The notes below the pieces were generated by a model, which searched no databases, was not told where the DNA came from, and saw nothing but the letters and a program-made list of their open reading frames with translations. 64,000 nucleotides of DNA from Legionella gratiana (GTDB taxonomy: Bacteria > Pseudomonadota > Gammaproteobacteria > Legionellales > Legionellaceae): the NCBI RefSeq assembly GCF_001467695.1, contig NZ_LNYE01000029.1, forward strand, positions 386,759 through 450,758, read 5' to 3'. A program made the position numbers and the translations under genes. Below, one piece after another: positions 28,427-38,461 of the stretch (the first letter of the stretch is position 1; each line of letters begins with the position of its first letter).

Positions 28427-29860
28427 TCAGTTTGAAGGGTGCGGCGTTGCGGTATCGGATTCTTCTAGAATATCTATTTCAGTAGATGTTTTCGGCTGAA
28501 AAAATGTTCCATTTCCCCTTTGTTGCAGAAAGAATGGAGATAAACTGCTGTAGAGTGGATAAGGAGGAAGTACACGTTTTGTTGGCTGAGAGGATTCTGC
28601 TTTTTGTTTTTTGAAGTTCTCAAATTCTAATTGGGTACTTTCTAATTCATCTTGAGCTTTCTTCAAATCACGACGTAACTCCTCAATCGTTTTTTCCTGT
28701 GCTTGATGAGTTTCTGTTTTTTGTTTTTTTAAACGCTGAAACTCTAATTGAAGTTTATGTGTTTCACTTTGTGATTCACCCAAATTGTAACGCAATTCCT
28801 CAATCGTTTTTTCCTGTGCTTGATGAGTTTCTATTTTTTGTTTTTTGAAGCGCTCAAATTCTATTTGGTGTTTCTGTGCTTCTTTTTGGTGTTTTTCTAT
28901 AGTACGACGTAACTCCTCTTTAGATTTTTCCAAATCACGACGTAATCCTTCAACAGTTATTTCTTGCACTTGATTTTTTTCAGTGAGCTTGAACGTTTGA
29001 AGTGTTAATGCAGATTTCTCAGATTCTAAAGTAGATTTTTGTCGCTCTAAGGTAAATTTTTGGTCCTCTAAGTCCAATTTTTGCTGAGTTAGTGTCGATT
29101 TTTCATGCTCCAACGCAGATATTTCGAGTTCTAGTGTTCTTTTTTGAGCATCTAATCCAGAGTTTTGCAGCTCTAATGTAGATTTATCACTCTCTAATTC
29201 AGATACTTTGAGTTCTAAGGTTGTTTTTTGAGATTTTAACTCTAATTTTTGAGTCTTAAGCTCCGAAACTAATAGAGCATTCTGATATTCCATACATATA
29301 GCTGATGCAGCTTCTGCGATGTCTTCATCAGAAGAATCTTTGGATATATTAAATCTGTTTAAGGTTTCGTCAATTAAAAGTTCGCCTGAAGTACAAAAAT
29401 AACCACCACCCATATAAGCGGTATTAATTAAGCCCTTGATTCCAATAGGTTCGATAGAGGTACAGGTTAGGTCATAGTTTTGAGTTTTTAATTTATTTAA
29501 TAATTGTCGACAATCAATAAAAAATTGAGTTATTTGTCGTTGAAGTTTTTCTAATTCTTCAGAGGTAAATGGAACTTTTTGATTAAGGTTCGGTTTTAGG
29601 AAACTGATTTCATTTAATAAAAAGGTAAGATATTTTTCGCGATCAAGATAACCTGGTGTGCATTCTTTGATTGAACTGGTTAGTTTTTTGTCGAATTTCT
29701 CTTCCGGATTTTTTATTATATCAATCGCACATAGACGAGATAGTCTTTTTAGTTTAGTTTTATCCGGTTCAGTAACTAATCGAGTGGTATATGCTTGACT
29801 ATCGTGATAGCGTACAATGACTGTTGCTAACGAATAAATTAAATCTTCTAATTGAGTCAT
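28427..29860 (-). CDS. Coiled-coil protein, candidate Dot/Icm effector
   Basis: I do not recognise a family for the first 190 residues, which are helical and soluble. From about residue 195 to 435 the protein is almost pure coiled coil, with degenerate 7- and 14-residue units of the type (Q/E)K(S/T)TLE, then three longer repeats beginning QxQExTxExLR and ending FKKQK or LKKQK. Two of these are exactly 39 residues apart (117 bases); the first has an 11-residue insertion. The C-terminus (EIDILEESDTATPHPSN) has the acidic plus small-polar composition of Dot/Icm signals. ATG 29860 is preceded by AAGGAG. It sits between mrcA and pilM, which are adjacent in many relatives. An internal cytoskeletal role is an alternative. 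Confidence 0.85.
   Translation of the reverse strand: MTQLEDLIYSLATVIVRYHDSQAYTTRLVTEPDKTKLKRLSRLCAIDIIKNPEEKFDKKLTSSIKECTPGYLDREKYLTFLLNEISFLKPNLNQKVPFTSEELEKLQRQITQFFIDCRQLLNKLKTQNYDLTCTSIEPIGIKGLINTAYMGGGYFCTSGELLIDETLNRFNISKDSSDEDIAEAASAICMEYQNALLVSELKTQKLELKSQKTTLELKVSELESDKSTLELQNSGLDAQKRTLELEISALEHEKSTLTQQKLDLEDQKFTLERQKSTLESEKSALTLQTFKLTEKNQVQEITVEGLRRDLEKSKEELRRTIEKHQKEAQKHQIEFERFKKQKIETHQAQEKTIEELRYNLGESQSETHKLQLEFQRLKKQKTETHQAQEKTIEELRRDLKKAQDELESTQLEFENFKKQKAESSQPTKRVLPPYPLYSSLSPFFLQQRGNGTFFQPKTSTEIDILEESDTATPHPSN
28620..28985 (-). repeat. Tandem 117-base repeats inside the coiled-coil gene
   Basis: The block beginning CCTCAATCGTTTTTTCCTGT occurs at 28681 and again at 28798, exactly 117 bases (39 codons) apart, and a diverged copy begins near 28947 (150 bases, 50 codons further). 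All spacings preserve frame. The first two copies are nearly identical at DNA level for at least 40 bases, implying recent duplication or gene conversion and likely length variation between strains. Confidence 0.8.
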
Positions 29861-30067
29861 ACGAATCTCCTTGTTATAGCATAAATGTCAAATCCCCTGG
29901 CAAGTTGGCCTTTCACTATATTAAATGTTTTGATGAAGCGCAAGTTGGTTATAGAAGTAAAAATAACATTATATATTATGCATGATTACCTAAATTAAAG
30001 AATAAAATAGTATAATTTTTTAATAGGTTACGTTAACATCTTCATATATTCTATAAGGAGTGCTTGA

Positions 30068-31162
30068 ATGTATGGACGATTCAAAGGAATAAAGAACATG
30101 CTCAAATTATTACATCCTCAGCATCGTTCAATTCTCGGAATAGACATAACATCTACAGCAGTCAAAATATTAGAAATTTCCGGTAAAAATGGTGAACTTA
30201 TTGTTGAAAGTTATGGACGTGAAATGTTGCCACCCAATGCAATGGATGGAAATGTTATTAAGGATATTGATGCCGTCTCTCAATGTGTTAAAAAAACAGT
30301 TGACCGTTTGCATACCCCCTGTAAGCAAGCTGCCTTGGCAGTCCCAGATGCTGCGATAATTAGTAAAGTAATACAAATTAATGAAGGCTTAAATGATGAG
30401 GAGATGGAAGAGCTGATTGTTACCGAGGCTGATAAGTATATTCCTTATCCAATTGAGGAAATTAATCTTGATTTCGAAGTTTTAGGGCATTTTCAGAAAA
30501 ATCCAAATCTACTCGATGTACTTATTGTTGCTTCTCGAGCAGAGAATGTGAATCAACGTGTTGGAATAGCTGCAGCTGCAGGCCTAGATACTGTGGTAGT
30601 TGATGTTGAGTCTTATGCAGTGGAGCGAGCTGCGCAACGAATTGCTCGAGATTTACCTGCACTTGGCCAAGATAAAACGATCGCTATTATTGATATTGGT
30701 GCCTGTTATACTCATTTATTCGTATTGCATGGTATGAAATTAGTTTATTCTCGAGAAGAAAAATTTGGTGATAAGCAATTAATTGAGTCAACTGCTGAAC
30801 GCTATAAAATGACTTTAGAAGAAGTTACGGTTGCTAGGGATAAAGGCGAATTGCCATCTGATTATGAAACAGAGGTTTTAGAGCCTTTTAAAGAAAATAT
30901 CTTATTACAGATTAAGAGAACACTGCAGTTTTTTTATTCTACGAACCAAGAAGGAGAAGTTGATCACATTCTATTGGCTGGAGGATTAGCCAGATTACCC
31001 GGATTAGTTGCATTGGTTAAAGACCGATTAGGAAAAACGACTACTATTGCTAATCCACTTTCATATATGACCCCAAGTAAAAAAATAAATTTGGATACTA
31101 TAAATAATGATGCACCAGCACTTTTGGTGGCTTGCGGTCTGGCATTAAGAAATATAGAGTGA
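30068..31162 (+). CDS. pilM: Type IV pilus inner-membrane platform protein PilM
   Basis: PilM is an actin-like cytoplasmic ATP-binding protein that recruits PilN to the pilus machine. The 364-residue protein has actin-fold phosphate motifs (LGIDITSTAVKI near residue 25 and IAIIDIGACYTHLFV near 200) and the LLAGGLARLPGL segment near 300. ATG 30068 has AAGGAG six bases upstream; an internal Met11 is possible. It is the first gene of pilMNOPQ, with four bases to pilN. Confidence 0.93.
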   Translation: MYGRFKGIKNMLKLLHPQHRSILGIDITSTAVKILEISGKNGELIVESYGREMLPPNAMDGNVIKDIDAVSQCVKKTVDRLHTPCKQAALAVPDAAIISKVIQINEGLNDEEMEELIVTEADKYIPYPIEEINLDFEVLGHFQKNPNLLDVLIVASRAENVNQRVGIAAAAGLDTVVVDVESYAVERAAQRIARDLPALGQDKTIAIIDIGACYTHLFVLHGMKLVYSREEKFGDKQLIESTAERYKMTLEEVTVARDKGELPSDYETEVLEPFKENILLQIKRTLQFFYSTNQEGEVDHILLAGGLARLPGLVALVKDRLGKTTTIANPLSYMTPSKKINLDTINNDAPALLVACGLALRNIE

Positions 31163-31166
31163 CTCC

Positions 31167-31736
31167 ATGACTCAAATTAATCTTCTTCCTTGGCGTGAGC
31201 AAAAGCGGGAACAAGAAAAAAAGTTGTTCATGGTTTTATTTTTCATGAGCATCGTGATTTCAGCATTTACTGTGTTTTTAATTAACTCTTATGCTACTAA
31301 TTTAGTGAGTAATCAAATTGCTCGAAATCAAATGCTTCAAAATGAAATCTCTGCGATGAATAACCAATTAAATGAAATTAAAAGTTTGAAAAAAACTCGA
31401 GAAATGTTCATCTCTAGAATGTTTGTAGTTCAGAACTTGCAATCAACACGTACTTTAATGGTTCATTTATTTGATGAATTAATTAATGTAACCCCTTCTG
31501 GAATTTATTTAACTCGCATAGAAGGAAAAAATGATGTTCTTTCAGTCACTGGTTATACTGAATCGAATACTAATGTTTCAATCTTAATGAAAAATATAGA
31601 GAATAATGACTGGCTTCATTCTCCTGTTTTGACTGAAATTAAGAAGGGAGATAACAAAGAGGAACAGCCTGCCAATAGTGAATTTAAATTAAATTTTATA
31701 CTTTCGCCTCAATTCCAGCTTGGGGTGATACGATGA
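31167..31736 (+). CDS. pilN: Type IV pilus alignment protein PilN
   Basis: PilN is a bitopic inner-membrane protein. Its cytoplasmic N-terminus carries the conserved INLLPWRE (residues 4-11) that binds PilM, followed by one membrane span (about 22-42), a short coiled coil and a ferredoxin-like periplasmic domain. The 189-residue length is normal. Its stop overlaps the pilO start by four bases. Confidence 0.93.
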   Translation: MTQINLLPWREQKREQEKKLFMVLFFMSIVISAFTVFLINSYATNLVSNQIARNQMLQNEISAMNNQLNEIKSLKKTREMFISRMFVVQNLQSTRTLMVHLFDELINVTPSGIYLTRIEGKNDVLSVTGYTESNTNVSILMKNIENNDWLHSPVLTEIKKGDNKEEQPANSEFKLNFILSPQFQLGVIR

Positions 31737-32332
31737 ATACGGTTAATCTCAGTGAATTAACCCTGGAAAATGTGGGACAATGGCCATTAGTAGTAAAAAT
31801 TGGTGTGCTTTTAGGTACAAGCGCTCTCATTATTGCACTGGGATATTGGTTAATTATAAAAGATAATTTTATTCAGTTTGATACACTAAAAGAGCAAGAA
31901 ACCACTTTAAAAGCAGATTTAGAAAGCAAGCAACGTCAATTATATAATTTACCAGCATATCGTGCTCAGTTACAAACTTTAGCTGGACGTTTTGCATCAG
32001 TGCTTAAACAGCTCCCGGAAAAAAATGAGATGCCTGGTTTACTCGAAGAAATTTCTAAGACAGGAGTTACATCGGGTTTAAGATTTGAGTTATTTGCCCC
32101 TCAGCCTGAGGTAGTACATGATTTTTATATTGAATTACCTATAAAAATTTCAGTAGTAGGGACTTATTTTCAATTGGCAATGTTTATAAGTCGAGTTGCT
32201 GAAATGACCCGAATTGTTACCTTACATGATTTCAGTATTGAAGGGGTGTCCTCCAAAGATCAGAAGGTTGTTTCAGAGGATGAATTGGTGATGAACATTA
32301 CCGCTAAAATATATCGATATCGCGCACGATGA
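31733..32332 (+). CDS. pilO: Type IV pilus alignment protein PilO
   Basis: PilO pairs with PilN in the inner-membrane alignment complex. The 199-residue protein has a membrane span at about 25-44, a coiled coil near 50-80, and the PilO-family periplasmic domain (FASVLKQLPEKNEMPGLLEE and IKISVVGTYFQLAMFISRVA). Four-base ATGA overlaps with both pilN and pilP show coupled translation. Confidence 0.93.
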   Translation: MNTVNLSELTLENVGQWPLVVKIGVLLGTSALIIALGYWLIIKDNFIQFDTLKEQETTLKADLESKQRQLYNLPAYRAQLQTLAGRFASVLKQLPEKNEMPGLLEEISKTGVTSGLRFELFAPQPEVVHDFYIELPIKISVVGTYFQLAMFISRVAEMTRIVTLHDFSIEGVSSKDQKVVSEDELVMNITAKIYRYRAR

Positions 32333-32835
32333 TGAACAAAGAGCTTTGTTATATCTGTTTCATATCTTTATTTCTGGTTGCTTGCACCGATGATAATGAA
32401 GATTTAAGGAAATATATTGATGAAGTAAAACAGAGGAAAACGCGGCAAATTGAATCGCTTCCTTCATTTGCTCCGTTGCCCTCGTTTAAGTTTCCAGATA
32501 ATAGCAATAGGCGTAGTCCATTTAAGCCCATGTCACAAAAAAAAGTGGTTGATGTAAATGCGCCTGATAAAAATAGACCGAAGCAACCTTTGGAAGCTTA
32601 TCCTCTTGATGCATTAAAATTTGTAGGCACTTTGAAGCAAGACAATGAAATATGGGCGTTGATTAAACTACCAAATATGGGAATTACTTCAGTACGAATT
32701 GGGGATTATATGGGACAGAATTATGGTCGTATTGTTTTAATAAAGAATGATTCAATGGAATTAATAGAAACAACTCAAAGTTCAGGTAAATGGAAAACAC
32801 ATAGAACTAAAATTAAACTATATACCGGGAAGTAG
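32329..32835 (+). CDS. pilP: Type IV pilus lipoprotein PilP
   Basis: PilP is a lipoprotein linking PilNO to the secretin PilQ. A lipobox LVAC places the lipidated cysteine at residue 19. The mature part has the usual proline-rich unstructured stretch and the C-terminal beta domain (LDALKFVGTLKQDNEIWALIK, then GDYMGQNYGRI). The 168-residue length is typical. Confidence 0.93.
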   Translation: MMNKELCYICFISLFLVACTDDNEDLRKYIDEVKQRKTRQIESLPSFAPLPSFKFPDNSNRRSPFKPMSQKKVVDVNAPDKNRPKQPLEAYPLDALKFVGTLKQDNEIWALIKLPNMGITSVRIGDYMGQNYGRIVLIKNDSMELIETTQSSGKWKTHRTKIKLYTGK

Positions 32836-32843
32836 GAGCTAAA

Positions 32844-34853
32844 GTGCAAAGAATAGTTGTTTTTTTAATTTTTATAGGAATGAGCTTAGGTATGGCTTTT
32901 GCCCAGAACTCACTAATGTCCGTAAAGGTAATTCCTTTACCACAGGAAAAGGTGCGTATCGATTTTGAGTTTGCTCATCCGATGAAACAACAACCATCAA
33001 GTTTTGTAACTCAAAATCCAGCTCGTATTGTTATTGATTTTGTAAATGTTAACTTACAATTACCTCCCGAGCAGAGAACAAAGAAAATTAAATTTGGCTC
33101 CTTGAATAATTATACTCTTGTAGCAGTCGGCTCTCGTGCCCGTGCTGTCTTAGATTTAAACTACCCTATACCTTATTTAGGCTCCGTCTCAGGTAGAGTT
33201 TATACGATTATTTTGAATGGAAAGAGCAATGAATTATTTCAATCCCCAAAAGAAGTTTTGGTAACAAATCGACCTGTCAAAACAAATTACGAAATCACCC
33301 ACTTTGATTTTCGCGGGGTGGAGCGACAAGGTGGACGTGCAATAGTTGATGTTTCTAGTACCAGTATTCCAGTCGATGTAGAAGAACATGATACAGAGGT
33401 TGTTGTTAAATTTTTAAATACTAAGGTGCCGCAGAGCTTAAAAAAACGTTTTGATGTTTCAGATTTTCGCAGTCCGGTAAAATTGATAACCTTTCAACAA
33501 ATAGGTAAAAATGCGCATATGACTTTATTTGGTGAAAGGTATTTTAGTCACAATATATACCAGGTAAATAAACAATTCATGGTTGATGTGATCCCATTGA
33601 CTCAGGAAGAAATAGAACAAGCAAAATTGAAAAAAAAGGTATTTTCTGGGAGACGAATTTCCTTAAATTTCCAGAATATTAGCATACGAGCGGTATTGCA
33701 ATTGCTTGCTGATTTTACGGGGATTAATATTGTTGCAAGCGATAGGGTTCAGGGTAATATTACTTTGAGATTAAATAATATTCCTTGGGATCAAGCTTTA
33801 GATATTATTTTAACAACACAAGGTTTGGCAAAGCGTCAAAATGGAAATGTGATGGTGATTGATACTCAAAAGTCGTTTAGCGACATGGAGGAACAACAAC
33901 TTAAGAGTCAAAATAAAATTCAAAAACTAGAGCCAGTGCGTTCTGAATTAATTCAAATTAATTATGCCAAAGCAACTGACCTCGCCATTTTAATTAAAGA
34001 CAAGCAAAACTCCCTTTTATCAGACAAGGGTAGAGTTAGTGTGGATACACGGACTAATACTATATGGATTCAAGATACTGGTACTCGGGTAGATGAGGTC
34101 AGAAAATTAATTAAGGAATTAGATGTTCCTGTCAAACAGGTGCTTATCGAAGCGCGTATTGTTCAGGTGACTAAAGATTTTGCTCAGGATTTAGGCATTC
34201 GCTGGGGTGTGTCTAAGCCACAACATTTAAGCGGTACCTTAGCTGGAGCAAATCCAGCTACTGTTGGGATCGCTTTAGCCCAACTGGGTAATAATATTTT
34301 GCTTGATTTAGAGCTTTCTGCTTTAGAAAGTGAAGGACTAGCAGAGTTAATTTCTAGCCCAAAGTTGATTACAGCAAACCAACAACCTGCTGTAATTGAA
34401 TCAGGTCAGGAAGTTCCATATCAAGAAGCAACTTCTAGTGGTGCAACCGCAGTGGCTTTTAAAAAGGCGGTATTGAGTTTAAATGTAACTCCACAAATTA
34501 CTCCTGACAACAAAGTTCTCATGGCTTTAAAGATAAATCAAGATGTTGTATTACGTCTCGAAACGTATAATGGTGTTCCAGCAATTGCAACCAAAGAAAT
34601 TCAAACAAATGTTTTAGTGAGCAATGGACAAACTATTGTACTTGGTGGTATTTATCAACAAGATAAAAGCAAGACGATTGTTCGAGTGCCTTTTTTTGGT
34701 CAATTGCCTGTAGTAGGAAACTTATTCAAAAATACACAAATTGGAATTAAAAATGATGAACTACTGATTTTTATTACTCCTAAAATAATAACCAATTCAT
34801 TATCCATTACAACAATTGAGGGAATAAAACCTGTGCGGTTTGATGAAAAATAG
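32844..34853 (+). CDS. pilQ: Type IV pilus secretin PilQ
   Basis: PilQ forms the outer-membrane pore for the pilus. The 669-residue protein has a signal peptide ending near AFAQ (about residue 21), two AMIN-type domains, a secretin short N-domain from about 270 (ISLNFQNISIRAVLQLLADF), an N1 domain, and the C-terminal secretin barrel (VLIEARIVQVTKDFAQDLGI and VLGGIYQQDKSK). The start is GTG with AGGAG five bases upstream. It closes the pilMNOPQ run; 541 bases with repeats follow before aroK, unlike the tight pilQ-aroK spacing in many relatives. Confidence 0.95.
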   Translation: MQRIVVFLIFIGMSLGMAFAQNSLMSVKVIPLPQEKVRIDFEFAHPMKQQPSSFVTQNPARIVIDFVNVNLQLPPEQRTKKIKFGSLNNYTLVAVGSRARAVLDLNYPIPYLGSVSGRVYTIILNGKSNELFQSPKEVLVTNRPVKTNYEITHFDFRGVERQGGRAIVDVSSTSIPVDVEEHDTEVVVKFLNTKVPQSLKKRFDVSDFRSPVKLITFQQIGKNAHMTLFGERYFSHNIYQVNKQFMVDVIPLTQEEIEQAKLKKKVFSGRRISLNFQNISIRAVLQLLADFTGINIVASDRVQGNITLRLNNIPWDQALDIILTTQGLAKRQNGNVMVIDTQKSFSDMEEQQLKSQNKIQKLEPVRSELIQINYAKATDLAILIKDKQNSLLSDKGRVSVDTRTNTIWIQDTGTRVDEVRKLIKELDVPVKQVLIEARIVQVTKDFAQDLGIRWGVSKPQHLSGTLAGANPATVGIALAQLGNNILLDLELSALESEGLAELISSPKLITANQQPAVIESGQEVPYQEATSSGATAVAFKKAVLSLNVTPQITPDNKVLMALKINQDVVLRLETYNGVPAIATKEIQTNVLVSNGQTIVLGGIYQQDKSKTIVRVPFFGQLPVVGNLFKNTQIGIKNDELLIFITPKIITNSLSITTIEGIKPVRFDEK

Positions 34854-34902
34854 AGTATTCCAACCTCTATTTAGAGATTAAGCGTGAGCTTAGATTTATA
34901 AT

Positions 34903-35080
34903 TAACGTGAGTTCGACATAAAAGGCATAAACCTGCCTTTTATGTCGCTAAACGAACGTTATCCCGTAAAGCTTGCCCCCAGTGAAAGCGGGGATGTGTA
35001 GCATTTATACGGGATCCAGATCCAAATAAAAACAGTTCGATATAAAAAATTAGTTTCTTTTTTATATCGAACTTACGTTA
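34903..35080 (-). repeat. Dispersed three-hairpin repeat, family 1, full copy B
   Basis: A 178-base element whose reverse complement aligns along its length with copy A at 14221-14386. Ends are TAACGTGAGTTCGACATAAA and the complement of TAACGTAAGTTCGATATAAA. The central hairpin pairs CCCGTA with TACGGG. It occupies the pilQ-aroK gap, where it may act as a terminator or mRNA stabiliser; no protein is encoded. Confidence 0.85.
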
Positions 35081-35120
35081 ATTAAAGTAACGTAGGCTTA
35101 AGTTTTTTAAGAAGGTGATA

Positions 35121-35188
35121 TAATCATTAAAAATGAGTCTTCTCATTACGAGTCCAACTGCTTTTTTTAGGATAATAATAAATGATTA
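35121..35188. repeat. Family 2 hairpin element upstream of aroK
   Basis: TAATCATT (35121) and AATGATTA (35181) bracket a core containing CCAACTGCTTTTTTTAGG, which is shared with elements at 49530, 49976, 53561 and 61781. The rest of the gap to aroK (35189-35394) contains no gene and no convincing repeat; the aroK promoter must lie there. Confidence 0.65.
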
Positions 35189-35394
35189 AACGTAAATGGT
35201 TATAAAATATGTTCATTTGTTGTAGAATAACGTTCGAGAATTTTTACTACGAGAGGTACAGTTAGGATTGAGAGTCAATAACCTTCAATTTTTGGTGTGC
35301 AATGATGATATCTCCGTATTGATATCGAAGCAGGTTATTTAGAATCCCATCTTTGAATTAATGATATTAAAGTTAAAGAGGTATGTGATAAAAA

Positions 35395-35922
35395 ATGAGC
35401 ATAGTTAAAGTACGAAATATTTTTCTCATCGGGCCTATGGGTGCTGGCAAAAGCACAATAGGTCGTGCTTTGGCAAAGGAGCTCAAGTTAGAATTTTTTG
35501 ATTCGGATGAAGTTATTGAGGAACGTGCTGGTGCTGATATATCCTGGATTTTTGATATTGAGGGTGAAGAAGGCTTCAGGCGCCGTGAACAAAAAGTTAT
35601 TGATGAGTTAACTCAAAAAACCAACATTGTTTTAGCAACTGGCGGTGGTGTTGTAATCACTCCTGAAAACAGAAATGCACTAGCAGGACGTGGAACTGTA
35701 ATCTATCTTAAAACTTCGCTACAGCAACAGTTTGAAAGAACTAAGCGAGATACTAAGCGTCCTTTACTGCAAACGAATGATCTTGAAGGAAGATTAGAAT
35801 TACTAAGAGATGAGCGAGAGCCTTTTTACAATGAGTTAGCTGATGTTAGTTTTGAAACTGATAAGTTAACAGTTAAAGCAGTTGCAAATAATATTATAAA
35901 ATATATTTATGGCGAACTTTGA
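35395..35922 (+). CDS. aroK: Shikimate kinase
   Basis: AroK phosphorylates shikimate. The 175-residue protein has the P-loop [14 protein letters not shown] (13-26), the shikimate-binding DSDE in the Walker-B-like segment, RRREQ, and the GGGVV motif near 82. ATG 35395 is the usual distance from the P-loop. It overlaps aroB by 14 bases, the classic aroKB arrangement. Confidence 0.96.
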   Translation: MSIVKVRNIFLIGPMGAGKSTIGRALAKELKLEFFDSDEVIEERAGADISWIFDIEGEEGFRRREQKVIDELTQKTNIVLATGGGVVITPENRNALAGRGTVIYLKTSLQQQFERTKRDTKRPLLQTNDLEGRLELLRDEREPFYNELADVSFETDKLTVKAVANNIIKYIYGEL

Positions 35923-37012
35923 AGTTTATGATCAGGTTGATGTTTGTTTAACTGAGCATCAATATCCTATTATTATTTGTCGAAATGGTTTGCAAAATTT
36001 GAACTTTTTGCAAACCTTGGTGATTTCTTCTCAGGTTTTGATTGTTACAAATCAAACCATTGCCTCGCTTTATTTAAAGCAAATAAAAACTGCTTTTGCT
36101 GCAGTTCAATGTGATGTGGTGATTTTAGAAGATGGTGAGCAATATAAGAATCAACAAAGTTTATTTGCTATTTATGATGCATTAATACAAAACAAACATC
36201 ATAGAGATACTACGATCATCGCTTTAGGTGGAGGCGTAGTTGGTGATATGGCGGGGTTTGCAGCATCAACTTACCAACGAGGAGTTAAGTTTGTACAAAT
36301 TCCAACCACTTTATTGGCACAAATCGACGCTTCTATTGGTGGAAAAACGGGAATTAATCATCCTTTAGGCAAAAACATGATTGGTAGTTTTTATCAACCC
36401 CAAGCAGTAGTTGTTGATTTAGCTACCTTAGCTTCGCTTCCGGAAAGAGAGTTTCGTGCTGGTATTGCTGAAATGATCAAGTATGGGCTACTTGCCGGCG
36501 GTGAGTTTTATAAACAGTTGTGTGTTGCATTACACATGGGATTAACCGCTCACAGCCCGCAATTACCCCAATTAGTCGCGACATGCTGTAAAATTAAATC
36601 TCAATTTGTTCAAAATGATGAAAAAGAATCAGGTCAACGTGCATTGCTAAATCTTGGTCATACTTTTGCTCATGCATTAGAAGCCTACACCCATTACCAA
36701 CAATGGCTACATGGTGAAGCAGTTGCAATAGGTATATATTGTGCAGCGGTTTTGTCTTATAAAATGAAGTTGATCAATGAGCAATTGGTAGAGCAAATTG
36801 AGCAAATATTGGAATGTGCAGGCTTGCCTCATAAAATTCCAAGCACGATCAACCTGAAAAAACTTATAGATTTAATGCGTTTGGATAAAAAAGTTAAAAA
36901 TAATCGATTACGCTTTGTATTGATTAAAAATCCTGGTAATTGTTATCTTGAAGCTAGAATCACAGAAGATAGTTTGTATCATGTACTTGTTGCGGCTGTA
37001 AGAGGAGAATAA
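35909..37012 (+). CDS. aroB: 3-dehydroquinate synthase
   Basis: AroB cyclises DAHP to 3-dehydroquinate using NAD and zinc. The 367-residue protein shows EDGEQYKN near 69, the nucleotide motif [28 protein letters not shown], and the zinc ligands in [12 protein letters not shown] and LHGEAVAIG. Translation starts inside the end of aroK and ends three bases before damX, so aroK-aroB-damX are one unit. Confidence 0.96.
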   Translation: MANFEVYDQVDVCLTEHQYPIIICRNGLQNLNFLQTLVISSQVLIVTNQTIASLYLKQIKTAFAAVQCDVVILEDGEQYKNQQSLFAIYDALIQNKHHRDTTIIALGGGVVGDMAGFAASTYQRGVKFVQIPTTLLAQIDASIGGKTGINHPLGKNMIGSFYQPQAVVVDLATLASLPEREFRAGIAEMIKYGLLAGGEFYKQLCVALHMGLTAHSPQLPQLVATCCKIKSQFVQNDEKESGQRALLNLGHTFAHALEAYTHYQQWLHGEAVAIGIYCAAVLSYKMKLINEQLVEQIEQILECAGLPHKIPSTINLKKLIDLMRLDKKVKNNRLRFVLIKNPGNCYLEARITEDSLYHVLVAAVRGE

Positions 37013-37015
37013 AAA

Positions 37016-38461
37016 ATGACAGAGGGAATGATTCAGTCTGAAGTAAAGGCTGGAAGCCAACCACGAGGATTATTTAAACCTGGATCTTGGCTGGCAAAAA
37101 TTGACTTTATTAATCATTTGATTCTTTTTAACAACGTACTTGTTACCGTATTATCCGAAAAAGAGGGGGGTAAAACCTCATTTGGCACTTTGCTACAAAA
37201 TAATCTGGATCAACAAATCAAATTAGCTTCCATAGCGATCAAACCTCCTTATCATAAAGAAAATTTAATAAAGGAAGTTGCGTTTCAATTACAGCTTAGC
37301 CACGATGAAAATACAGATATAATCTCAATAGTGAAACAGATTAATGAGCAAAAGTCACATGTATTATTGTTGATTGATGATGCACAGTATTTGCCTGATG
37401 ATTTAATTCAGGAAGTTTTACTTACGATAAAGAGTCAAGAGGATTATAGTTTTTTTCATGTATGTTTTCTCTCAGATTATTCGATTGTTGCATCATTAAA
37501 TCATTTAAGCACCGCTTTAGGTGATAATTTAATTCATACTATAGACTTAGGCGCATTAAATGAAAACGAAGCAAGAACTTATGTATTGCAGCGTGCTATG
37601 ACATCACACTTAATTAGTAAACCACTGAGTGACGCACAATTTAAACAATTTTATCAATTAACAAAAGGAAATCTGGCAAAAATTAACAATGATTTGGAGC
37701 CATTTGTACACCAATGCAGTACTCCTAAGAAAAAAGATGTGCTTAAAGCAGTAAAAAAAATAGGGATTGCAGCAAGTACCGTACTTGTTGCCGGTTTTTT
37801 AGGGTTTTATTTGTCTCAATCCTTTGATTTTTCATTATCTTCTCACGAGACCGTTGTTGCTCCTGAGCAAAACGAAAAGGTACAAACAATCGTTATGAAG
37901 CTACCGGAACTACCTGAAAAATTAGAGAGTTCTATTGCTTCTTGGCAAGATTCTTCTACTCGGCAATTAGTTTATTCTTCCTTACCTAAAAAGGAAGTTT
38001 TAGAGGATCCAGAAGATGATATGCCCAGTGATACTAAGGCAATTGTGGATAAGGTTGTTATAATTCCCAAATTATCAGCAAAAAATTTGATCGCAGAAAA
38101 ACCTAAAATGCCAGTTAGGCATATTCCAGAATCGAAATTGATAAGCGTTTCATCAAAAAAACAAATTAAAGTAGCTACACCTTCAGTTAAAAAATCCAAC
38201 CATAAATCAGTTACTCATCTTTATACAATTCAATTAACTGCCAGTCATGATAAAAAACACATTGAGCGTTTTCGCAATAGTAATAAATTACTTGCTCAAC
38301 ATTCTAAATTAAGACGCGTTACCAATTCAAAAGGCGTTTGGTATGTGCTCACCTTAGGCGAATATCAAAATAAAGCCCAAGCCCAACAACGTGTCAGCAA
38401 GTTACCAACAAGTTTGGCAAAGTTGCATCCTTGGGTTAGACCAGTATCCAGCTTTGGATAA
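37016..38461 (+). CDS. damX: DamX-like cell-division protein (ATPase-like, membrane span, SPOR domain)
   Basis: DamX localises to the septum through a SPOR domain that binds denuded glycan. This 481-residue protein has an ExeA/AAA-like cytoplasmic region (Walker B LLLIDDAQYLPDD near 117-129), a membrane span at about 249-267, a Pro/Lys-rich periplasmic linker, and a C-terminal SPOR domain (about 400-478). The Walker A site (EKEGGKTS, 48-55) is degenerate compared with GxxxxGK[ST], so ATP hydrolysis is doubtful. GAGGAG precedes ATG 37016. The aroK-aroB-damX order is as in enterobacteria. Confidence 0.88.
   Translation: MTEGMIQSEVKAGSQPRGLFKPGSWLAKIDFINHLILFNNVLVTVLSEKEGGKTSFGTLLQNNLDQQIKLASIAIKPPYHKENLIKEVAFQLQLSHDENTDIISIVKQINEQKSHVLLLIDDAQYLPDDLIQEVLLTIKSQEDYSFFHVCFLSDYSIVASLNHLSTALGDNLIHTIDLGALNENEARTYVLQRAMTSHLISKPLSDAQFKQFYQLTKGNLAKINNDLEPFVHQCSTPKKKDVLKAVKKIGIAASTVLVAGFLGFYLSQSFDFSLSSHETVVAPEQNEKVQTIVMKLPELPEKLESSIASWQDSSTRQLVYSSLPKKEVLEDPEDDMPSDTKAIVDKVVIIPKLSAKNLIAEKPKMPVRHIPESKLISVSSKKQIKVATPSVKKSNHKSVTHLYTIQLTASHDKKHIERFRNSNKLLAQHSKLRRVTNSKGVWYVLTLGEYQNKAQAQQRVSKLPTSLAKLHPWVRPVSSFG

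Noticed and set aside
28620..28985. CRISPR-like array suggested by regular repeats
   Set aside because: The 117-base repeats are in-frame coding repeats of a coiled-coil protein, not short direct repeats with unique spacers.
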